Below are positions 1 to 5,486 of a stretch of DNA of 5,486 nucleotides, piece by piece. The notes under the pieces were generated by a model. That model searched no databases, was not told the DNA's origin, and worked only from the letters and a program-made list of their open reading frames with translations. Where the stretch lies: the NCBI GenBank assembly GCA_023336765.1, contig JAMBLL010000154.1, positions 1 through 5,486 on the forward strand, read 5' to 3'. Numbering within the stretch: position 1 is the stretch's first letter; each line of letters starts with the position of its first letter. A program made the position numbers and the translations under genes. The stretch is from Actinomycetes bacterium. GTDB lineage: Bacteria; Actinomycetota; Acidimicrobiia; Spongiisociales; UBA5794.

Positions 1-1496
1 GCACTGACCGTGTTGACACGATTCCCTAGGTCCCCGTACTCGTTCCTCCCCAGGTCTGGAACCTCGGCACCAACGTCGCCACGGGCGATGGCATTCGACG
101 TCTCAGTCAGCGGCACGACGGGTTGTGTAAGTCGACGGGCGAGGAAATAGCCAACAACCGCCGCAATGGGAATCGCAATCAACGCGAGGAATGCCAGCGA
201 CCACGCGTAGTCAACAGCAAACGAGTTCGCCTGGGACGCAGAGATCTCGGTGACGATCACCCAGTCGACTCCGGACAGTTGGAGTGGCTCGGAGGAGGCG
301 AACGTCTTGTCATCGAGGTAGTTCTTACCCTCGTCGAGATACCTCTCTCCATTGAGGGCCACCGCAACCGCGTCCGTATCGACCGGTTGGGACAGCACGG
401 TCGAATCGTATTGGGTGACCAGTTCGGCCACCTCGTCGGGATAGCCCGCCGTTGCAAGATCTTCAACATAGCTCGTCGGATCTTCGATCCAGAATCGGGA
501 GTTGGTCCTCATCAACAGGTCCGAACCAACGAGGTACACCTCGCCGCTTCCCTCCTCAAAAACATCGGCCCACTCACCACCGAACGTGGTCACATCGTCA
601 AGGAGGTTTCGCGGCAGCGCCGCAATAACGGATCCAACAACTTCGGTCTGGTCTGTCACCGCGGCCGCGATGAACATCGTCGGAAGATACCCGTGGGGTC
701 CATACGATTCGAAATCCACGATGATCGCTTCACCAACCGGCACGGATGTGAGTTGCGCCGTAACCGCGGCCGCCAGCGAGGTTGCACTGTATGGACCTAA
801 GGTCAGGGAAGTGCCGAAGTCGGTCTGCTTGTTGACCGAGTACACGACACTGTCGTCGGTGTCTCTGCCTATCAGCAGGATATCGGCAGCACCCATGGTG
901 CGGGCTCGCTCCACGAGCATCGGGTGATACCCAGCGTGCGCGGAGCTGTACGAGGATCCATCCTCGGCGTCCACGAGGTCCTGACGTTGATCAGCAGCAA
1001 ACGGATTGTCGACGATGTAGTGGTACTGCAGATACCGCGCAGCCGTACCGGTGGGAACGAGGGCAGATCCTCCAGATTCTCCAGATTCTTCGTCCACCTG
1101 GGCGTAGAACTGTTCGAGTTCCTGCTCCTGACTCGTCTCGAGTGCGCCTTGGGCTCCGTCCAACTCGACGAACGCTGTTGTGAGGTCTCGTGTTGCCTGC
1201 GCAATGCTGGTGTCGCGAGCGATCGCCATGACATCGGCGCGTGCCCTGTTGATCTCGGCCCGAACAGCCTGAGCCCGGTCGGAGTTGATGCTTGCAAGTT
1301 CAGCCTCGACCGTCTCGGAGAAGATGGTCCGCGCGCCGAGGAAATTGACAAGCCCGATAACAATAACAGCGATCACTGCGACCGCGACGAACATACGTGT
1401 GAGGACCGCGCGAGCCGTCCAACGACGAAACCTGCGATCTGAGCGGTCGCGTTGCTCTGAATCCCGATCGGTCCTGGGTTCCCTGGTCGTTGTCAC
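1..1496 (-). CDS. Cache-HAMP membrane sensor protein, C-terminus beyond window
   Basis: Hand translation gives 498 codons with no stop; the gene runs off the left edge. The GTG start at 1496-1494 is the first possible one, because an in-frame TGA lies at 1514-1512 with no start codon between. GAGGAGG sits 10 bases upstream, and the start overlaps the channel stop as GTGA. Visible architecture: a charged Arg/Asp-rich cytoplasmic tail (residues 1-33), TM1 (about 35-53), a large extracytoplasmic region (about 54-428), TM2 (about 431-453) and a HAMP domain (from about 454, with P459 and the NEYGDLGNRV segment near the end). Sensor motifs YLQYHY (155-160), DAEDGSSYS (176-184), DFGTSLTLGP (226-235) and GEVYLVGSDLLMRTNSRFW (318-336) match those of the cyclase two genes upstream, so the sensors are paralogous. 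This Cache-type sensor family is known in front of cyclases and methyl-accepting proteins. The output domain is not visible; a cyclase is an inference from operon context. Confidence 0.88.
   Translation of the reverse strand, partial: MTTTREPRTDRDSEQRDRSDRRFRRWTARAVLTRMFVAVAVIAVIVIGLVNFLGARTIFSETVEAELASINSDRAQAVRAEINRARADVMAIARDTSIAQATRDLTTAFVELDGAQGALETSQEQELEQFYAQVDEESGESGGSALVPTGTAARYLQYHYIVDNPFAADQRQDLVDAEDGSSYSSAHAGYHPMLVERARTMGAADILLIGRDTDDSVVYSVNKQTDFGTSLTLGPYSATSLAAAVTAQLTSVPVGEAIIVDFESYGPHGYLPTMFIAAAVTDQTEVVGSVIAALPRNLLDDVTTFGGEWADVFEEGSGEVYLVGSDLLMRTNSRFWIEDPTSYVEDLATAGYPDEVAELVTQYDSTVLSQPVDTDAVAVALNGERYLDEGKNYLDDKTFASSEPLQLSGVDWVIVTEISASQANSFAVDYAWSLAFLALIAIPIAAVVGYFLARRLTQPVVPLTETSNAIARGDVGAEVPDLGRNEYGDLGNRVNTVS
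1071..1088 (-). repeat. Tandem 9-base repeat inside the second sensor gene
   Basis: TCCAGATTC occurs twice head to tail on the plus strand (1071-1079 and 1080-1088). It encodes a short Glu-Ser-Gly repeat (ESGESGG) in the extracytoplasmic part of the sensor, about residues 136-142, just before the YLQYHY segment. The unit is a multiple of three, so copy-number change would keep the frame. It looks like a flexible loop; the paralogous sensor has no such repeat. Confidence 0.6.
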
Positions 1497-3013
1497 GATG
1501 CATCCACCTCCTCACCGGTATCGTCCGACGCCGCTGTGCCTGTATCGATCGCCGCACCAAGATGCGAATCGGATGCCAATCGCTCGATTCTCCTCGTGCG
1601 CGTTGTCATGATCTGATTGAGAGCCTCAACAAGCCCGGGGTTCCGGGCGATCAGAGGTCCGGCTACCGACAGGTCCGTGCTGACGACTTCGCAATCCGTA
1701 TCGGCCACAACCCTGGGTACGAACGTCCCGTCCTCTGCAGGTTGTACGAGGCCGAACACATCACCAGGCGCCAGAGATGCGATCGTGTGAACAGAACCAT
1801 CGCTTCTCACAGCCTCGAGGTGCGCCCGGCCTGTCCACAGCGTGTAGAGGAAGCGATCGCCCGCATCGATGCCTGCCACGGACTCGTCAACTTCGAATCG
1901 ATCGGGCTTCGACAAGGCCGAGAGTCTGTCGAGTTCGTCATCATCGAGCGCATCGAACAGGTCGGATGCCTGCAGCCTTCTCCGGATCTCAACTCTGTCG
2001 GGAACGCCTGATTCGGATGCCTCGACTCCGTCGTAGTTATACAGGTCGTATGCAGGGCTGGGCAATGGGACCTCGTGACGGTGGGACATATACCAAACAA
2101 GCGAACGGAAATCGGACTGAACCCTTGGGGCGATCGAGAAGTCGTCGACCCACATGCGGACCTCGTATCCCATGAGGGGGTCATCGACCTGGGTCACATG
2201 AACTGTAGGCGAGGGGTCCGCCAGCACGCCTGGCACGGACCGGGCGGCATCGAGGATCATATCCTTGGCGAGCGTTGGCGGGTTCACGAAGGCAACCTGG
2301 AGCTCGACGACAACACGATGGAGCCTGGCGGGTTCGTCGTAGTTCGTGATGATCGCGCCGGCAAGAGTTCCGTTCGGCACAACGACGATATCAAGGTTCC
2401 GGGTCTCGATCCGTGTGCTGCGCCAGTTGACATCAACGACCGTGCCCTGGATTCCCTCGGCATCTATCCAATCGCCGGGCTGAAATGGCCTGTCGAGCAT
2501 CAGCGTGAACCCCGAGGCGATGCTGCTCAATGTGTCCTGAAGTGCCACAGAGATGATCAACGACGTCACTCCGAGAGCTGCGAACAGCGAGCTCAGGTCG
2601 AAGTCCCACACACCGACCACGAGCACCCAGGCAACGACCAGTATCACCAAGAGGCGAGGTACCGCAAGAAGGAGCCCTGGTAACTGCCGACGAGCTCCGC
2701 TTGCCGAGCGTGCCCGGACTGCGTCAAGAAGGACTCGAACAACGGCGATGACGTCAGCTGCGACAGCAACGAGCGCCGCGGAGGCGATGAGACGTACGAT
2801 AACCGTTTCGAAGCCGAGGATCGCCCCTGCCACGAGCCACGTCGCCACCAACGGCAACACCCAGAGTCGCAGGGTTGATACGGCAGGTACGAATCGGGAG
2901 TCGCGATAGCGGAGCCTTCCCTCCAATTCCCCGGATCCGATAACGACAAGGGGCGTCAAAACCGTAAACGCTACAACCCACATCAAGGTCGCATCAAGCT
3001 GTGAAGCCGTCAT
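1493..3013 (-). CDS. MscS-family mechanosensitive channel with C-terminal cyclic-nucleotide-binding domain (bCNG-like)
   Basis: A 506-residue inner-membrane channel. Hydrophobic helices lie at about 11-29, 48-66, 71-97 and 113-135. The pore-lining MscS helix follows at about 141-173 (LGVTSLIISVALQDTLSSIA) and runs into the family hallmark LDRPFQPGDWI (173-183). The MscS beta domain (about 184-235, with VVPNG and ITNYDEP) and alpha/beta domain (about 235-330) come next. Residues 351-450 look like a cyclic-nucleotide-binding fold: GDRFLYTLWTG, then SLAPGDVFG, then PRVVADTDCEV. The phosphate-binding cassette keeps Arg434 but reads FGL instead of FGE, so the ribose-contacting Glu is Leu422. The C-terminal tail is acidic and probably disordered. 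I chose the ATG at 3013 because it overlaps the cyclase stop as ATGA and has GGAG 8 bases upstream; the frame also opens at 3055, but that would give a 46-base overlap. The family is known as bacterial cyclic-nucleotide-gated channels; whether this one binds cNMP is uncertain. Confidence 0.93.
   Translation of the reverse strand: MTASQLDATLMWVVAFTVLTPLVVIGSGELEGRLRYRDSRFVPAVSTLRLWVLPLVATWLVAGAILGFETVIVRLIASAALVAVAADVIAVVRVLLDAVRARSASGARRQLPGLLLAVPRLLVILVVAWVLVVGVWDFDLSSLFAALGVTSLIISVALQDTLSSIASGFTLMLDRPFQPGDWIDAEGIQGTVVDVNWRSTRIETRNLDIVVVPNGTLAGAIITNYDEPARLHRVVVELQVAFVNPPTLAKDMILDAARSVPGVLADPSPTVHVTQVDDPLMGYEVRMWVDDFSIAPRVQSDFRSLVWYMSHRHEVPLPSPAYDLYNYDGVEASESGVPDRVEIRRRLQASDLFDALDDDELDRLSALSKPDRFEVDESVAGIDAGDRFLYTLWTGRAHLEAVRSDGSVHTIASLAPGDVFGLVQPAEDGTFVPRVVADTDCEVVSTDLSVAGPLIARNPGLVEALNQIMTTRTRRIERLASDSHLGAAIDTGTAASDDTGEEVDAS
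1507..1513 (-). promoter_or_regulatory. Shine-Dalgarno GAGGAGG deciding the GTG start of the second sensor
   Basis: A strong GAGGAGG lies within the final codons of the channel gene, 10 bases before the GTG at 1496, which overlaps the channel stop as GTGA. An in-frame stop at 1514-1512 excludes any earlier start. The arrangement mirrors the cyclase-channel junction and supports coupled translation. Confidence 0.7.
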
Positions 3014-5154
3014 GGGCGAGACTCCGCTTCGGTCGAATCCAGATCGATGCTCCACGTGACACGCGAGGTGGAAGCGTCCGTTCCCTCAGTGACCGAGATG
3101 TCGGCAGGTAGCTGACGTACAACGGGCTCAGAAATGAGGATCGCTCCGGCGGGAGCCAAACGGGCAAGACGACCTGCTTCGGCCACTGTCGGTCCCCAAG
3201 CGTCGTACATCAGATGGTCACTGCCGGCAAGGCCCGCACTGACCGGCCCCGTTGCGATTCCCACCGATGTATCACCTGCGATCGTGTCCTGACCGACATC
3301 AGCGTTAAGCCGAACTGCGCCGATAGCGACACGAATCGACCGGGCGATGTGATCGACATGGGGTGTATCGAGTCCGCATACCGCTACCCACGCGTCACCC
3401 ACGACCTTGACCCGCCTGAGACCGTGGTCATGTGCTGTTGCATCCAGATCCTCGATCATGTGCTCAACGCTATCCCTTGCCACATCACCCGTGGTGTTGC
3501 CAGCAAGGCGACCGATGCCTCCGATGACCACGGAGACAACCGTCGCCTTTTCGACGTGTTCGATGGAGCGGTCGCCAGACTCAACACGTTTCGCCACATC
3601 CTCTGGAAGGAACTGTCGCACGATCTCGCGTCGTTCGATCTCAAGAGCCATAGCCGCTTCCTCGCGGTCAGCCAGGCTCTCGAGCATCACGTCGATCGTG
3701 TCTGTGAGTTCGGTGAACTCCCTTGTTGTCCTGGTTCGCTCCATGTCGAGACGAGAGGTATCAACGGCATCCGCTGTACCCCCTGCAAGGGCGTGAAGCC
3801 TCATACTCAGCACTCGGACAGGCCGCATGAACGCCTCGGCCCATGAGGAGGCCACGAACGTCAATACCAGAACGAACAGGGCAACAGATATCGACGACGC
3901 GATTCGGGCAGCGTTGTTGGAAGCAAGGGCCTCGTCCGTTCCCACCTGGAACACAAGCGTCCAATCTCCGAATGGATTCTCGATCGATTGTGCCGCCATA
4001 AGGACATCGCTGCCCAGATAGTTCGTCGAGTCAGCGATCTCATCGTTCGATTGTTCGATCGCGTCCAAAGTCGCGGCACCCATCCGCTGGAACATGACCG
4101 TCGTCTCGGCGGACGTGACACCGTCCACACCCTGGGAGTCCAAGGTGCCAGCTGCCAAGGCAGATTCGAAGTAGTCGTCTGGTTGCTCGAGGAACCTACG
4201 CGAGTCCGAGCGCATGAGGCCATCGGACCCGACCACGAAGATCTCCCCGGTGTCACCGAGGTGCATCGCTGCCCAGTCGGCATCCTGAGTGGTGATGCGG
4301 CTGATCTCGTCTGGTGCGATCTTGACAATCAGCACGCCAACCAACCGGTCTCCATCGAAGATCGGACTCCCGGCGAACGCCCGGGGCGCTGCGATATCGG
4401 GGTCGTATCGTGAGAAGTCCGCAACCGTGACTGTCCCCTCAACGGGGTTCCGAACGATCGTCTCGACGATCGACGTTATTGCCGATCCAGCGATCGGCCC
4501 GACCTCCATGCTCGTGCCGAAATCGGTCTTCTTAGCCGCCGTGTACACGATGGCGCTGGTTTGGGGATCGATGATCAACACATCATTGAATCCAAAAATG
4601 ATGGCGGTGTCTCTCAGGAGGGGATGGAGTTCTCTGTGCACCTCGGACCAGGAACTCCCATCTCCAGCATCCTCGATCAGGGCCGCGTCCAATTCGACTT
4701 CTTCTGCCGCTGCAAAGTACGAGGCCTGAAGGTAGGTCGCTGAGTCGGTGGCAGGCACCGCGGACCTCAGCGAGACGGCACGCCCGCGTGCGGCTTCAAG
4801 ACCAGGTATGAATTCATCCCTGTAGAACGACAGCAGTGATTCCGCTTGTTCGTCGCTCAACGTGTCGATTCCCGGCAGTTCCTTGTAGGTCGCGGCGAAT
4901 CGTTGTGCTGCATCAACGGTCATATCGCTCGATGCCATTTGAAGCACACTGGACTCGATCGAGTTGAGGTAGCGTGAGAGTTCGTCGGTCTTCGCCGTGC
5001 CCGAAGCGATCGCTCGCCCTTCGATCGCGGCACGCGTGAGGTCATCCCTCACAATGGCGCCGTATATCAAAGTTGCCCCAAGAGCACCAACCGCCACGAG
5101 CATGATCACGATTGCGATCCTCGTTGCGACCGTTATGTTCTTCACGCGACTCAT
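3010..5154 (-). CDS. Membrane Cache-HAMP sensor with degenerate class III adenylate cyclase domain
   Basis: 714 residues. TM1 is at about 11-34 after a short cytoplasmic tail, followed by an extracytoplasmic Cache-type sensor (about 35-415; YLQASY 141-146, DFGTSMEVGP 211-220, GEIFVVGSDGLMRSDSRRF 303-321). TM2 is at about 418-440, then a HAMP-like segment with P445, a charged helix (about 478-512) and the QFLPEDVAKRVESG lead-in typical of HAMP-linked cyclases. The cyclase domain spans about 535-705. It retains Lys583 and Asp651 (the adenine-specifying pair), the second metal Asp587 in VVGDAW, the GPVSAG loop and Arg662. It lacks the first metal Asp (VVIGGIG, Gly545 where FADI is expected), the transition-state Asn (Ala658 in WGPTVAEAGR) and a recognisable C-terminal Lys. 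The fold is clear; catalysis to cAMP is doubtful unless it pairs with another subunit. Start: ATG at 5154 with GAGGGG only 2 bases away; GTG at codon 4 (11 bases away) is an alternative. It is the first gene of the coupled unit. Confidence 0.92.
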   Translation of the reverse strand: MSRVKNITVATRIAIVIMLVAVGALGATLIYGAIVRDDLTRAAIEGRAIASGTAKTDELSRYLNSIESSVLQMASSDMTVDAAQRFAATYKELPGIDTLSDEQAESLLSFYRDEFIPGLEAARGRAVSLRSAVPATDSATYLQASYFAAAEEVELDAALIEDAGDGSSWSEVHRELHPLLRDTAIIFGFNDVLIIDPQTSAIVYTAAKKTDFGTSMEVGPIAGSAITSIVETIVRNPVEGTVTVADFSRYDPDIAAPRAFAGSPIFDGDRLVGVLIVKIAPDEISRITTQDADWAAMHLGDTGEIFVVGSDGLMRSDSRRFLEQPDDYFESALAAGTLDSQGVDGVTSAETTVMFQRMGAATLDAIEQSNDEIADSTNYLGSDVLMAAQSIENPFGDWTLVFQVGTDEALASNNAARIASSISVALFVLVLTFVASSWAEAFMRPVRVLSMRLHALAGGTADAVDTSRLDMERTRTTREFTELTDTIDVMLESLADREEAAMALEIERREIVRQFLPEDVAKRVESGDRSIEHVEKATVVSVVIGGIGRLAGNTTGDVARDSVEHMIEDLDATAHDHGLRRVKVVGDAWVAVCGLDTPHVDHIARSIRVAIGAVRLNADVGQDTIAGDTSVGIATGPVSAGLAGSDHLMYDAWGPTVAEAGRLARLAPAGAILISEPVVRQLPADISVTEGTDASTSRVTWSIDLDSTEAESRP
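3022..3026 (-). promoter_or_regulatory. Shine-Dalgarno CGGAG deciding the channel start
   Basis: CGGAG sits inside the last codons of the cyclase gene, 8 bases before the ATG at 3013. Together with the ATGA stop/start overlap it favours this start over the longer reading frame that opens at 3055, and suggests translational coupling. Confidence 0.65.
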
Positions 5155-5156
5155 TT

Positions 5157-5162
5157 CCCCTC
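5157..5162 (-). promoter_or_regulatory. Shine-Dalgarno GAGGGG of the cyclase gene
   Basis: GAGGGG lies 2 bases before the ATG at 5154, which is unusually close. It lies 11 bases before an in-frame GTG at codon 4, a little too far. The exact start is therefore unsettled by three codons; the protein is otherwise unaffected. Confidence 0.45.
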
Positions 5163-5205
5163 GGATTCGAGGTCGATTCCTTCCGCCGCTGCAGTTCGAC
5201 GGCGA

Positions 5206-5260
5206 GTGGTCACGATACCAGCAGGACGACGTCTAGGAGCAGAGGGACCGGTGTGACCAC
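5206..5260. repeat. 8-base inverted repeat GTGGTCAC / GTGACCAC
   Basis: On the plus strand GTGGTCAC occupies 5206-5213 and its exact reverse complement GTGACCAC occupies 5253-5260, with a 39-base spacer. Each arm is itself nearly palindromic (GTG-NN-CAC), and the right copy extends to TGTG-AC-CACA. The two centres are 47 bases apart. This could be a pair of operator half-sites upstream of the cyclase gene, but 8 bases can recur by chance and no known regulator is implied. Confidence 0.4.
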
Positions 5261-5267
5261 AGCGAAT

Positions 5268-5486
5268 TCAGTCGGTGAAGCCAAGGGCTGCGAGGTCATT
5301 TCTGACGTCAGGATTCTGGAGCAGCCGACGTAGCTCGGCGACTGCAGGACGCTCCCAGCGATCTGGCGCAACCGCAACGTCATACCGCTCATCTGCGATG
5401 AAGAAGAACCCGAGTCCTGCGGTAGCGGCGATGTTGTCGAGGGTCATTCCCCAGTCAGCGCGCCCTTGCTCGATCGCCGCTGCCAC
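5268..5486 (-). CDS. PBP-like domain protein, C-terminal fragment
   Basis: The last 72 residues of a protein whose start lies past the right edge; the frame is open to the end of the window and stops with TGA at 5270-5268. The segment AAIEQGRADWGMTLDNIA, then GLGFFFIADERYDVAV, then RPAVAELRRLL, and a terminal PDVRNDLAALGF pattern resemble the end of the PBP-like domain. That domain has a type 2 periplasmic-binding-protein fold without a lipoprotein signal, and is found fused to MoeA or to ModE/excisionase-type DNA-binding domains. Members are linked by annotation to molybdate or molybdopterin, but the fragment shows no ligand residues I can assign and I cannot tell which N-terminal domain it carries. 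An ordinary ABC-transporter substrate-binding protein is the main alternative. It is on the same strand as the cyclase operon but 113 bases upstream, so cotranscription is possible but not required. Confidence 0.62.
   Translation of the reverse strand: MAAAIEQGRADWGMTLDNIAATAGLGFFFIADERYDVAVAPDRWERPAVAELRRLLQNPDVRNDLAALGFTD

Larger units (their letters stand above)
5155..5267 (-). promoter_or_regulatory. Intergenic leader of the cyclase-channel-sensor operon
   Basis: This is the only noncoding gap in the window and therefore the likely promoter region for the three-gene unit. On the minus strand a TG-n-TATCGT sequence (5220-5212) could be an extended -10 element, but no convincing -35 lies 16-18 bases upstream. 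A perfect 8-base inverted repeat brackets the middle of the gap, with one arm overlapping the candidate -10. No strong hairpin followed by a T-run is visible after the PBP-like gene, so readthrough from upstream cannot be excluded. Confidence 0.35.

Noticed and set aside
123..800. 225-codon plus-strand reading frame, with further long plus-strand frames at 1490-2011, 2075-2683 and 3214-3846
   Set aside because: All lie antisense to minus-strand genes with clear domain matches. Their products are Arg-, His- and Asp-rich without motifs, as expected from the complement of GC-rich codons.
872..1560. Minus-strand frames at 872-1363 and 1300-1560 as separate genes
   Set aside because: They are out of frame with the GTG-started sensor gene, which is open across the whole stretch and has TM, Cache and HAMP features. 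The alternatives have low-complexity Arg/Ser-rich products.
1853..1862. GCGATCGC and many CGATCG words resembling the cyanobacterial HIP1 repeat
   Set aside because: They occur inside coding sequence at Asp/Arg/Ile codon junctions in a GC-rich genome; density looks explainable by codon use and the proteins do not otherwise point to cyanobacteria.
3014..3055. Channel start at 3055, adding 14 residues
   Set aside because: It would overlap the cyclase by 46 bases. The ATG at 3013 has a better-placed Shine-Dalgarno and the classic ATGA overlap, and the first membrane helix follows directly.
3010..5154. Cyclase gene as a pseudogene
   Set aside because: The frame is intact over 714 codons with preserved domain order, and several active-site positions remain. 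Loss of particular residues suggests a specialised role rather than decay.
5251..5267. CRP-type binding site upstream of the cyclase
   Set aside because: Only the TGTGA half is present; the position where TCACA is needed reads CGAAT.
1..5486. tRNA, rRNA, CRISPR array, insertion sequence or attachment site
   Set aside because: Almost the entire window is coding. I saw no regularly spaced repeats, no transposase motifs and no tRNA-like cloverleaf in the single 113-base gap.

Overview
The window is a GC-rich bacterial fragment. Every gene I can support lies on the minus strand, so genes read from high to low coordinates. The long plus-strand reading frames are antisense shadows. Composition, codon use (strong G/C preference at third positions, GTG starts) and protein style suggest a high-GC bacterium, tentatively an actinobacterium such as an acidimicrobial lineage. 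I cannot fix the taxon from sequence alone.

Layout in transcription order. (1) 5486-5268: the last 72 residues of a protein resembling the C-terminus of the PBP-like (type 2 periplasmic-binding fold) domain found in MoeA-type and ModE/excisionase-type molybdenum-related proteins. (2) 5267-5155: a 113-base gap with an 8-base inverted repeat and a weak -10-like hexamer, the only visible place for an operon promoter. (3) 5154-3010: a 714-residue membrane protein with TM1, a large extracytoplasmic Cache-type sensor, TM2, a HAMP-like segment, a linker helix and a class III nucleotide cyclase domain that lacks several catalytic residues. (4) 3013-1493: a 506-residue MscS-family channel with a C-terminal cyclic-nucleotide-binding (CNB) domain whose phosphate-binding cassette lacks the usual Glu. 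(5) 1496-1 and beyond: a second TM1-Cache-TM2-HAMP protein, paralogous in its sensor to (3). It is cut by the window edge, so its output domain is not visible. I translated it by hand: it starts with GTG and has no stop through the left edge (498 codons).

Genes 3, 4 and 5 are joined by two 4-base stop/start overlaps (ATGA and GTGA), each with a Shine-Dalgarno sequence inside the preceding gene. They therefore form a tightly coupled unit: sensor-cyclase, cyclic-nucleotide-type mechanosensitive channel, second sensor. The simplest reading is a ligand-sensing cNMP circuit that gates an ion channel. The unusual part is that both the cyclase and the CNB domain have lost hallmark residues. Either the third gene supplies the competent cyclase half, or the module now works through protein contacts rather than cyclic nucleotide.
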